From Phylloscopus collybita (taxonomy: Eukaryota; Chordata; Aves; Passeriformes; Phylloscopidae), in NCBI GenBank assembly GCA_027886175.1, contig JAJNNQ010000093.1, forward strand, positions 124,001-188,000: DNA of 64,000 nucleotides, in the 5' to 3' direction. The notes beneath the pieces are model-generated. The model was not told the origin of the DNA. It worked only from the letters and a program-made list of their open reading frames with translations, and did no database searches. Positions 51,901-63,300 of the stretch are shown in pieces. A program made the position numbers and the translations under genes. Each line of letters begins with the position of its first letter. Position 1 is the first letter of the stretch.

Positions 51901-52845
51901 ACCACAGTGCCAGGCAGACAGCATTAGACATGAACGGTGGCCCTTTTCCATGGGAAACCAAAGTCTACGCCCCAGGTTCCTGATGTTAATTTGTAGGAAG
52001 CCTTTAACACTACAAGGGCAGACAAACTTCCATCTGGTGGTAGATTGCACCTGGGAGGTATCCTCATTTGTATGGAATTTTAGTGGAATTTTAGTAGGCA
52101 TAAGCCCAGTATCTGGCAGACAGCATTACACACGAACAGTGGCCTTTTTCCATGGGAAACCAAAATCTCCACCCCATGTTGCTGATGTCACTTTGTAGGA
52201 GACGTTTTCCAATATAAGGGCAGAGAAACTTCCATCTGGTTGTAGATTGCACCTGGGAGATATCCTCATTTTTATGGAGTTTTAGTGGAATTTTAGTAGG
52301 AAGAAACCCCGTGGCAGGCAGACAGCATTAGACACGAACAATGGCCCATTCTATGGGAAACCAAAGCCTCCACTCCGGGTTCCGGGTGTCATTTTGTAGG
52401 AGGCCTTTGGCACTACAAGGGCAGACAAAGTTCCGTCTTGTGTTTGATTGAATCGAGGAGATACCCTCATTTGTATGGAATTTCAGCAGGCAGAAGCCCA
52501 GTGGCAGGCAGACAGCATTAGACACGAACAATGGACCTTTTCCATGGGAAACCAAAGTCTCCACCTCATGTTCCTGATGTCAGTTTGTAGGAGGCCTTTG
52601 GAAATACAAGGGCAGGCAAACTTCCATCTGGTGGTAGATTGCACCTGGGAGATAACCTCATTTCTATAGAATTTTAGTGGAATTTTAGTAGGCATAAGGC
52701 CAGTGGCTACCAGACAGCATTAGACACGAACGGTGGGCATTTCTTTGGGAAACAAAAGTCTCCACCCCCCGTTCGGGATGTCAGTTTTTAGGTGGCCTTT
52801 GGCACTACGGGGGCAGAAAAACTTCCACCCAGTGGTAGATTACAC
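48930..52845 (+). repeat. HOR2 unit 3 (20 monomers, 3916 bp)
   Basis: It matches unit 2 at +3916 with very few changes and shares CAGGTCATTGATG (about 49438) with unit 4. Confidence 0.95.
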
Positions 52846-55643
52846 CTGGGAGATATCCTCATTTGTATGGAACTTCAGCAGTCATCACCACAGTGCCAGG
52901 CAGACAGCATTAGACAGGAACGGTGGTCCTTTTCCTTGGGAAAGCAAAGTCTCCACCCCAGGTTCCTGATGGCAGTTTGTAGGAGGCCTTTGGAAACACA
53001 AGGGCAGAGAATCTTCCATCTGGTGTTAGATTGCACCTGGGAGATATACTCATTTGTATGGAATTTTAGTGGAATATTAGTAGACAGAATCCCAGCTGCA
53101 GGTAGACAGAATTAGACATGAATAGTGGCTCATTTCCATGGGAAACCAAAGTCTCCACCCCAGGTTCCTCATGTCATTTTCTAGGAGGCCTCTGGCACTA
53201 CAGGAGGAGACAAAGTTCCAATTGGTGGCATATTGCATCTAGGAGATATCCTCATTTGTATGTAATTTTAATAGCCATAAGCCCAGTGGCAGGCAGGCAG
53301 TATTAGACGCGAACGGTGGCCCTTTTCCATGGGAAACCAAAGTCTCCGCCTCAGGTCATTGATGTCAATTTGTAGGAAGCCTTTGGCTCTTCAGGGGCAG
53401 ACAAACTTCCATCTGGTGGTAGATTGCACCTGGGAGACATCCTCATTTGTATAGAATTTTAGTGGAATTTTAGTCGGCGTAAGCCCAGTGAATCGCAGAC
53501 AGCATTAGACACGAACTGTGGTCCATTTCCTTGGCAAACCAAAGTCTCCATCTCACGTGCCTGATGTCAGTTTGTAGGAGGCCTTTGGCACTACAAGGGC
53601 AGATAAACTTCCAACTGGTGGTAGATTCCGTGGGGGAGATATCCTCATTTGTGAGGAATTTCAGCAGGCATAACCCCAGTGGCAGGCAGACAGCATTAGA
53701 CACAAACGGTGGTCCTTTTCCATGGGAAACCGAAGTCTCTACCCCACGTTCCTGATAGTAGTTTGCAAGAGGCCTTTGGAAGTACAACGGCAGAAAAACT
53801 TCCATCTGGTGGTAGATTGCACCTGGGAGATATCCTCATTTTTATGGAATTTCAGTGGTATTAAAGTAGGCAGAAATCCAGCGGCAGGCAGACTGCTTTA
53901 CACATGAACGCTGGCCCATATCCATGGGAAACCAAAGTCTCCACTCCAGGCTCCTCATGTCAGTTTATAGAAGGCCTTTGGAAATACAAGGGCAGAAAAA
54001 CTTATATCTGGCGGTAGACTGCACCCGGGAGATGTCTTCATTTGTATGGAATTTCAGTGGAATTTTCGTAGGTAGAAGCCCAATGGCCGACAGACATTAT
54101 TAGACACGAACGGTGGCCCATTTCCATGAGAAACCAAAGTCTCCACCCCAGGTTCCTGATGTCAGTTTTTAGGAGGCCTTTGGCACTAGAAGGGCAAACA
54201 AACTTCTAACTGGTGGGAGATTCCATCTGGGAAATATCCTCATTTGTGAGGAATTTCAGTAGGCATAACTCCAGTGGCAGGCAGACAGCATTAGACACGA
54301 ACAGTGGCCCTTTTCCATGGGAAACCAAAATCTCCACCCCATGTTGCTGATGTCACTTTGTAGGAGGCGTTTTCCAATATAAGGGCAGAGAAACTTCCAT
54401 CTGGTTGTAGATTGCACCTGGGAGATATCCTCATTTCTATGGAGTTTTAGTGGAATTTTAGTAGGAAGAAGCACAGTGGCAGGCAGACAGCATTAGACAC
54501 GAACAATGGCCCATTTTTATGGGAAACCAAAGTCTCCACCCCACGTTCCTGATGTCCGTTTCTAGGAGGCCTTTGACACTACAAAGGTAGACAAACTTCC
54601 GTCTGGTGGTTGATTGCATCGGGGAGATATCCTCATTTGTATGGAACTTCAGCAGGTAGAAGCCCAGTGGCAGGCAGACAGCATTAGACATGAACAGTGG
54701 CCCTTTTCCCATGGGCAGCCAAAGTCTCCAAGCCACGTTCCTGATGTCAGGTTTTAGGAGGCCTTTGGCAGTACAAGGGCAAACAAACTTCCGTCTGGTG
54801 GCTGATTGCATCAGGGAGATATCCTCATTTGTATGGAATTTCAGCAGGTAAAAGCCCAGTGGCAGGCAGACAGCATTAGACACGAACGGTGGCCCTTTTC
54901 CATGGGAAAACAAAGTCTCCAACCCAGGCTCCTGATGTCAGTTTGTAGGAGGCCTTTGGCATAAAAAGGGCAGACAAACTTCCATCTGGTGGGAAATTGC
55001 ATTTGGGAGATATCCTCATTTGTAGGGAATTTTGGTAGGCTTCTGCCCACTGGCAGGCAGACAGCATTAGACACGAACAGTGGCCCCTTTCCATGGAAAA
55101 ACAAATTATCCATCCTATGTTCCTGATGTCAGTTTTTAGGAGGCTTTTGGCACTGCAAGGGCTGACAAACTTCCACCTGGTGGTAGATTGCACCTGGGAG
55201 ATATCCTCATTTTTATGGAATTTTAGTGGTATTTTAGTACTCAGAAGCCCAATGGCAGACAGACAGCATTAAACATGAATGGTGGGCCTTTTCTATAGGA
55301 AACCAAAGTCTCCAGGTGAGGTTCCGAATGTCAGTTTGAAGGAGGCCTTTGGCACTGCAAGAGCAGACAAATTTCCATCTGGTGGCATATTGCGTCTGGG
55401 AGATATCCTCATTTGTATGTAATTTCAGTAGTCATAAGTCAGTGGCAAGGAGACAGCATTAAACACCAAGGGTGGCCCTTTTCCATGGGAAACCAAAGCG
55501 TCCTCTCCAGGTTCCTGATGTCAGTTTGTAGGAGGCCGTTGCATTACAAGGGCAGACAAACTTTCAACTGGTGGTAGACTCCATCTGGGAGATATCCTCA
55601 TTTTTATGGAATTTTACTAGGCATACGCCCAGTGGCAGGCACA
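52846..55643 (+). repeat. HOR2 unit 4, truncated (2798 of 3916 bp)
   Basis: It follows unit 3 up to GCATACGCCCAGTGGCAGGC and the next three bases, then switches at 55644 to a sequence matching HOR3 (57968 onward). The break lies in a segment of about 23 bp common to HOR2 and HOR3, which suggests recombination there. A private change is GCATCAGGG (about 54807). Confidence 0.93.
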
Positions 55644-57967
55644 CAGCATTAGGCATGAACAGTGGCCCTTTTCCATGGGAAACCAAATTATCCATCCTAT
55701 GTTTCAGATGTCAGTTTATAGGAGCCCTTTGGCACTACAAGGGCAGAGAAACTTTAAACTGGGGGAGGATTGCACCTGCGAAATATTCCCATTTGTATTA
55801 AATTTTAGAGGAATTTTAGTACGCAGAATCCCAGCTGCAGGCACACAGAATTAGACATGAATAGTGGCCATTTTCCAGGGGAAAACAAAGTCTCCAGGCC
55901 AGGTTCCTGATGCCAGTTTTTAGGAGGCCTTTTGCACTACAAGAACAGAAAAACTTCCAACTGGTGGCATATTGCGTCTTGGAGATATCCTCATTTGTAT
56001 GGAATTTTAGTGGAATTAAAGTAGGCAGAAGCCCAGTGGCAAGTAGACAGCATTAAACACCAACGGTGGCCCATTTCCATGGGAAAGCAAAGTCTCCACA
56101 CCACGTGCCTTATGTCCGTTTATAGGAGGACTTTTGCAATACAAGAGCAGACAAATTTCCAACTGCTGGCTTATTGCATCGGGGAGATATCCTCAATTGC
56201 ATGTAATTTCAGTAGCCATAAGCCCAGTGGCAGGCAGACAGCATTAGACACGAACGCTGGCCCTTTTCCATGGGAAACCAAAGTCTCCACTCCAGGCTCA
56301 TGATGTCAATTTGTAGGATGCCTTTGGCACTACAGGGGCAGAGGAACTTCCGTCAGGTGGTTGATTACATCAGAGAGATTTCCAAATTTTTTGGGAATTC
56401 CAGCACGCAGAAGCCCAGTAGCAGGCAGACAGCATTAGACACGAACGGTGGCTCTTTTCCATGGGAAAACATAGACTCCACCCCTGGTTCCTGATGTCAG
56501 TTTTTTAGGAAGGCTTTGGTACTACAAGGGCAGAGAATCTTCCATCTGGTTGTAGATTGCACCTGGGAGATATCCTTATTTCTAAGGAATTTTAGTGGAA
56601 TTTTAGTAGGAAAAAGCCAAGTGGCAGGCAGAGAGCATTAGACACGAACGGCCGCCCATTTCTATGGGAAAGCAAAGTCTCCACCCCATGTTCTGGATTT
56701 CCGTTTCTCGGAGGACTTTGGAACTACACGGCCAGACAAACTTCCTCCGGGTGGTAGATTGCACCGAGGAGATATCCTCATCTGTATGGAACTTCAGCAG
56801 TCATAACCACAGTTCCGGGCAAAGAGCATTAGACAGGAACGGTGGTCCTTTTCCATGGGAAACCAAAGTCTCCACCATAGGTTCCTGATGGCAGTTTGTA
56901 GGAGGCCTTTGGCACTACAAGGGCAGAGAATCTTCCATCTATTGTTAGGTTGTAGCTGGGAGATATACTCATTTGTATGGAATTTTAGTGGAATTTTAGT
57001 AGGCAGAATCCCAGCAGCAGGTAGATAGAATTAGACATGAATAGTGGCTCATTTCCATGGGAAACCAAAGTCTCCAGTCCAGGTTCCTGATGTCAGTTTA
57101 TAGGAGGCCCTTTGCAATTTGAGGGCCGACAAAGTTCCGTCTGGTGGTAGATTGCATCGGGGAGATATCCTCATTTGTATGGAATTTCAGAAGGCAGAAG
57201 CCCAGTGGCAGGCAGACAGCATTAGACACGAAGGGTGGCCCATTTCCTTGGGAAACCAAAGTCTCCACCCCACGTTCCTGATGTCAGTTTTTAGGAGGAC
57301 TTTGGCACTAGAAGGGCCGGCAAAATTTTAACTGGTGGCAGATTCCATCTGGGAGATATCCTCATTTGTGAGGAATTTCAGCAGGTATAACCCCAGTGGC
57401 AGGCAGACAGCAGTAGACACGGACGGTGGCCCTTTTCCATGGGAAACCAAAATCTCCACCCCACGTTGCTGATGTCACTTTGTAGGAGGCGTTATCCAAT
57501 ATAAGGGCAGAGAAACTTCCATCTGGTTGTAGATTGCACCTGGGAGATACCTTCATTTCTATGGAAATTTAGTGGAATTTTAGTAGGAAGAAGGCCAGTG
57601 GCAGGCAGACAGCATTAGACATGAGCGGTGGCCCATTTCTATGGGAAACCAAAGTCTCCACCCCGACGTCCTGATGTCAGTTTAAAGGAGGCCTTTGGGA
57701 CTACAAGGGCAGAGAAGCTTCCACCTGGTGGTAGATTGCACCTGGGAGATATCCTCATTTGTATGGAACTTCAGCTGTCATAACCACAATGCCAGGCAGA
57801 CAGCATTAGATACGAACGGTGGTCCTTTTCCATGGGAAACCAAAGTCTCCAAAGCACGTTCCCGATGTCAGATTTTAGGAGGCCTTTGCCACTACAAGGG
57901 CAGGCAAACTTTCATCTGGTGGTAAATGGCATCTGCGAGATATCCTCATTTGCATGGAATTTTAGCA
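55644..57967 (+). repeat. HOR3 copy a (12 diverged monomers, about 2347 bp)
   Basis: Homology with the next copy really starts at 55621, inside the end of HOR2. Landmarks repeat at about +2346: the monomers at 56079, 56270 and 56664 match those at 58425, 58616 and 59010. Twelve monomer intervals are counted from 55673 to 58020. Copies a and b differ by many substitutions and small indels, so this higher-order repeat is older than HOR1 or HOR2. Confidence 0.8.
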
Positions 57968-60301
57968 GGCATACGCCCAGTGGCAGGCACACAGCATTAG
58001 GCATGAACAGTGGCCTTTTTCCATGGAAAACCAAATCATCCATCCTACGTTTCAGATGTCAGTTTATAGGAGCCCTTTGGCACTACAAGGGCAGAAAACT
58101 TCAAACTGGGGGCAGATTGCACCTGCGAGATATTCTCATTTGTATAGAATTTTAGAGCAATTTTAGTACGCAGAATCCCAGCAGCAGGCACACAGAATTA
58201 GACATGAATAGTGGCCCTTTTCCAGGGGAAAACAAAGTCTCCAGATCAGGTTCCTGATGTCAGTTTTTATGAGGCCTTTTGCACTACAAGAACAGACAAA
58301 CTTCCAACTGGTGGCATATTGCATCTTGGAGATATCCTCATTTGTATGGAATTTTAGTGGAATTAAAGTGACAGAAGCCCAGTGGCATGTCGACAGCATT
58401 AAACACCAACGGTGGCCCATTTCCATGGGAAACCAAAATCTCCACCCCACGTTCCTGATGTCCGTTTCTAGGATGCCTTTGGCACTACAAGAGCAGACAA
58501 ACTTGCAACTGGTGGCATATTGCATCTGGGTGATATCCTCATTTGTATGTAATTTCAGTAGCCATAAGCCCAGTGGCAGGCAGACAGCATTAGACACGAA
58601 CGCTGACCCTTTTCCATGGGAAACCAAAGTCTCCACTCCAGGCTCCTGATGTCAATTTGTAGGAGGCATTTGGCATTACAGAGGCAGAAAAACTTCCGTC
58701 AGGAGGTAGATTGCATCGGAGAGATTTCCAAATTTCTTTGGAATTTCAGCAGGCAGAAGCCCACTGGCAGGCAGATAGCATTAGACACGATCGCTGGCCC
58801 ATTTCCATGGGAAAACAAAGTCTGCACCCCTGGTTTCTGATGTCAGTTTTTTAGGAGAGCTTTGGTACTACAAGGGCAGAGATTCTTTTATCTGGTTGTA
58901 GATTGCACTTGGAAGATATCCTTATTTCTATGGAATTTTAGTGGAATTTTAGTAGGAAGAAACCCAGTGGCAGGCAGACAGCATTAGGAACGAACGGTGG
59001 CCCATTTCCATGGGAAACCAAAGTCTCCACTCCAGGTTCCTGATGTCAGTGTTTAAGAGGCCTTTGGCATTACAAGGGCAGACAAACTTCCGTCAGGTGG
59101 TTGATTGCATCGGAGAGATTTCCAAATATCTTTGGAATTTCAGCAGGCAGAAGCCCAGTGGCAGGCAGACAGCATTAGACTCGAACGGTGGCCAATTTCC
59201 TTGGGAAAACAAAGTCTACAGCCCACGTTCCTGATGTCAGTTTTTAGGAGGACTTTGGCACTATAAGGGCAGACATACTTCCATCTGGTGGAAGATTCCA
59301 TCAGGGAGATATCCTCATTTGTGAGGAATTTCAGCAGGCATAACCCCAGTTGCAGGCAGACACCATTAGACACGAACGGTGGCCCTTTTCCATGGGAAAC
59401 AAAAATCTCCACCCCTGGTTCCTGATGTCAGTTTTTTAGGAGGCCTTTGCCACTACAAGGGCAGACAAACTTCCATCTGATGGTCAATTCCATGTGGGAG
59501 ATATCCTCATTTGTATGGAACTTTACTAGGCATAAGCCCAGCGGCAGGCACATAGCATTAGGCACAAACGGTGCCCCTTTTCCATGGGAAACCAAAGTCC
59601 AATCCACGTTCCTGATGTCAGTATTTAAGAGGCCTTTGGCACTACAAGGGCAGACAAACTTCCAACTGGTGGTAGATTCCATCTGGGAGATATCCTCATT
59701 TGTATGGAATTTCAGCAGGCATAACCCCAGTGGGAGGCAGACATCGTTAGACACGAACGGTGGCCCTTTTCCATGGGAATTCAAAATCTCCACCCCACGT
59801 TGCTGATGTCACTTTGTAGGAAGTGTTTTCCAATATAAGGGCAGAGAAACTTCCATCTGGTTGTAGATTGCACCTGGGAGATATCCTCATTTTTTTGGAA
59901 TTTTAGTGGAATTTTAGTAGGAAGTAGGCCAGTGGCAGGCAGATAGCATTAGACACGAACGGTGGCCCATTTCTATGGGAAACCAAGGTCTCCAGCCCGC
60001 GTTTCTGATGTTCCTTTTTAGGAGGCCTTTGGCACTACAAGGGCAGACAAACTTCCACCTGGTTGTAGATTGCACCTGGGAGATAACCTCATTTGTATGG
60101 AACTTCAGCAGTCATAACCACAGCGCCAGGCAGACAGCATTAGACACGAACGGTAGTCCTTTTCCATGGGAAACCAAAGTCTCCACACCACGTTCCCGAT
60201 GTCAGATTTTAGTAGGCCTTTGCCACTACAAGGTCAGGCAAACTTCCATCTTGTGGTAAATTGCATCTGCGAGATATTCTCATTTGTATGGAATTTTAGC
60301 A
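57968..60301 (+). repeat. HOR3 copy b (12 diverged monomers, about 2334 bp)
   Basis: It starts at GCATACGCCC like copy a. Its end monomers (59.78-60.30 kb) match 57.44-57.97 kb at about +2334. A third copy begins at 60302 (GGCATAACCC) but is cut after about ten bases by the orientation switch. Confidence 0.8.
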
Positions 60302-60320
60302 GGCATAACCCTGCTTTGGT
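60302..60320. other. Satellite orientation switch
   Basis: Direct-strand satellite reads up to GCAGGCATAACCC (ending about 60311). After TG, the sequence CTTTGGTGTCCCATGG (from 60314) is the reverse complement of the CCATGGG-AACCAAAG part of the monomer. The two sides break at different monomer positions, so this is a rearrangement joint and not a symmetric palindrome centre. No target duplication or inserted element is visible. Confidence 0.93.
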
Positions 60321-63300
60321 GTCCCATGGAAAAGAGCCACCGTTCGTGTCTAATGCTCTCTATTTGCCGCTGGGATCCTGCCCACAAGAATTCCACTTAA
60401 ATTCCATGCAAATGAGGTTATCTCGCTGTTGAATTCTCCCACGAGATGGAGTTTTGTTTGCCCTTGTAATGCCAAAGGCCTCCTACAAATTGACATCAGG
60501 AATGTGAGGTGGAGACTTTGGTTTCCCATGGAAAATGGCCACTGTTTCTTTCTAATGCTGTCTGCCTGCCACTGGGCTTCTGCCTGCTAAAATTGCATAC
60601 AAATGAGGATATCTCCCAGATGCACTCTACCACCAGGTGGAAGTTTTTCTAGCCTTGTAGTGCCAAAAGCTTCCCAGAAACTGACATCAGGAGACTGGGG
60701 TAGAGACCTTCGTGTCTGATGGAAAAGGGACACCGTTTGTGTTTTATGCTCTCTGCCGATCATTGGGATTCTGCCTACTAAAATTCCACTAAAATTCCAT
60801 GCAAATGAAGATATCTCTCACGTGCAATCTACCACCAGTTGGAAGTTTGTCTGCCCTTATCGTGCCAAAAGCCTCGTATAAATTTACATCAGGAATGTGG
60901 GGTGGAGACTTTGGTTTTCCATGGAAAAGGGCCACCGTTCCTGTCTAATGCTGTCTGCCTGCAACTGGGCTTCTTCCTACTAAAATTCCACTAAAATTCC
61001 ATACAAATGAGGATACCTCCCTGGTTCAATCTACCACCAGATGAAAGTTCCTCTGCCCTTGTAGTGCCAAAAGCCTCATATAAAATGACATTTTAAACGT
61101 AGGGTGGACACTTAGGTTTCCCATGGAAAAGGGCACCGTTCGTGTCTAATGCTGTCTGCCTGCAACTGGGCATATGCCTGCTGAAATTCCATACAACAGA
61201 GGATATCTCCCAGGTGGAATCTACCAGCAGATGGAATTTTGTCTGCCCTTGTAGTGCCAAAGGCCTCGTAGTAACTGATATAAAGATCGTGAGGTGGAGA
61301 CGTTGATTTCCCATGGAAAAGGGCCACCGTTCGTGTCTAATGCTCGCTTTCTGCCGCTGGGATTCTGCCCACAAGAATTCCACTTAAATTCCATGCAAAT
61401 GAGGATATCTCGCAGTTGCATTCTCCCAAGAGATGGAAGTTTGTGTGCCCTTGTAGTTCCAAAGGCCTCCTATAAACTGACATAAGGAACGTGAGGTGGA
61501 GACTTTGGTGTCCCATTGAAAAGGGTCACCGTTAGTGTGTAATGCAGTCTGCCTGGAACTAGGCTCATGCCTGCTGAAATTCCACAAAAATGAGGATATC
61601 TCCCAGATGGAATCTACCACCAGATGGAAGTTTATCTTCCTTTGTAGTGCCAAAGGCATCCTACAAACTGACATCAGGAACGTGAGATGGAGACTTTGGT
61701 TTCCCATGGAAAAGGGCCACCGTTCTTGTCTAATGCTATCTGGCGACTTTTCGGATTCTGCCGACTAAAATTCCACTAAAATTCCATTCAAATGAGGATA
61801 TCTCCCTGGTGCAATCTACCACCAGATGAATTTTCCTTTGCCTTTGTAGTGCCTAAGGCCTCTTACAAACTGACATCAGGAACGTGAGGTGGAGACTTTG
61901 GTTTCCCATGGAAAAATGCCACCGTTTTTGTCTAATGCTGTCTGCCGGCCACTGGGCTTATGCCGTCTTAAATTCCATACAAATGGGGATATCTCCCAGA
62001 TAGAATCCACCACGACTTGGATGTTTGTCTGCCCTTGCAGTGTTAAGGCCTCCAACACACAGACATCAGGAACCTGGAGTGAAGACATTGGTTTCCCATG
62101 GAAAGGGGCCACTGCTCGTGTCTAATGCAGTCTACCTGCCACTGTGGTTCTGCCTTCTAAAATTGCATAGAAATGAGGATATCTCCCAGGAACAATCTAC
62201 TACCAGATGGAAGTTTGTCTTCCCGTGTAATTCCAAAGGCCTCCTACAAATTTTCATCAGGAACGTGAGGTGGAGACTTTGGTTTCCCATGGAAAAGGGC
62301 CACCGTTCAAATCTAATGCTGTCTGCCTGCCACTGGGCTTATGGCAGCTAAAATTGCATACAAATGAGGATGTCTCCCAGATGCAATCTACCACCAGTTG
62401 GAAATTTTCCTGGCCTTGTAGTGCCAAAGGCCTCCAACAAACGGACATCAGGAATGTGGGGTGGAGACTTTTATTTCCCAAGGAAATGGGCCACCGTTCT
62501 TGTCTGATGCTGTTTGCTGGCTACTCGGCTTCTGCATACTAAAATTCCAGTAAAATTCCATACAAAGAAGGATATCTCCCTGATGGAATATACAACGAGA
62601 TGGAAGTATGTAGCCCTTGTAGTGACAAAGGCCTCCTGCAAATTGACATCAGTAACGTGGGGTGGAGATTTTGGTTTTCTATGGAAAAGGGCCACCGTTC
62701 CTGTCTAATGCTGTCTGTCTGCCACTGGGCTTATGCCTGCTGAAATTCCAGAGAAATGAGGATATCTCCCAGATGGAATCTACCACCAGTTGGAAGTTTA
62801 TCTGCCCTTGTAGTTCCAAAGGCCTCCTACATACTGACACCAGGAACCTGGAGTGGAGACTTTGGTTTCCCATGGAAATGGGCCAGCGTTCGTGTCTAAT
62901 GATGTGTTCCTGCCACTAGGCTTCTGCCTATTAAAATACCACTAAAATTCCTTACAAATGAGGATGTCTCCCAGGTGCAATCTACCACCAGATGGAAGTT
63001 TGTCTCCCCCTGCAGAGCCAAAGGCTTCCTACAAATTGACATCAGGAACCTGGGGAGGAGACTTTGGTTTCCCATGGAAATGGGCCACCGTAGGTGTTTA
63101 ATGCTGTCTACTTGCCACTGGGCTTCTGCCTACTGTGATTGCACTAGAATTCCATACAAATGAGGATATCTCCAAGATGCAATATGCCACCAGTCGGAAG
63201 GTTGTCTGTTCTTGTAGTGCAAAAGGCCTCCTAAAAACAGACATCAGGAACCTGGCCTGGAGGCTTTGGTTTCCCCTGGAAAAGGCCACTATTCATGTAT

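Larger units (their letters stand above)
3148..60311 (+). repeat. Tandem satellite array, direct orientation (191/202-bp monomers)
   Basis: About 57 kb of head-to-tail monomers with no unrelated sequence between them. Landmarks recur in nearly every monomer: CCATGGGAAACC, CCTGATGTCAG, AGGCCTTTGG, AGGGCAGACAAAC, GAGATATCCTCATTTG, GGCAGACAGCATTAGACACG. Spacing of the CCATGGG landmark is about 191 or about 202 bp. The size difference is an 11-bp duplication (GAATTTTAGTG before GAATTTTAGTAG). No CENP-B-box match was noticed in the monomers I read. Long satellite of this kind usually marks centromeric or pericentromeric DNA; that role is inferred. Confidence 0.97.

Noticed and set aside
3148..60311. 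CRISPR-like array
   Set aside because: Repeats are long (191-202 bp), contiguous and without unique spacers, and the context is a vertebrate-type retrovirus.
3148..60311. CENP-B box at the ATTAGACACGAACGG stretch
   Set aside because: Its reverse complement contains TTCG, but the following A and CGGG positions of the box do not match.
60300..60330. Perfect palindrome or hairpin centre at the strand switch
   Set aside because: The two sides are cut at different monomer positions and do not mirror each other at the joint.
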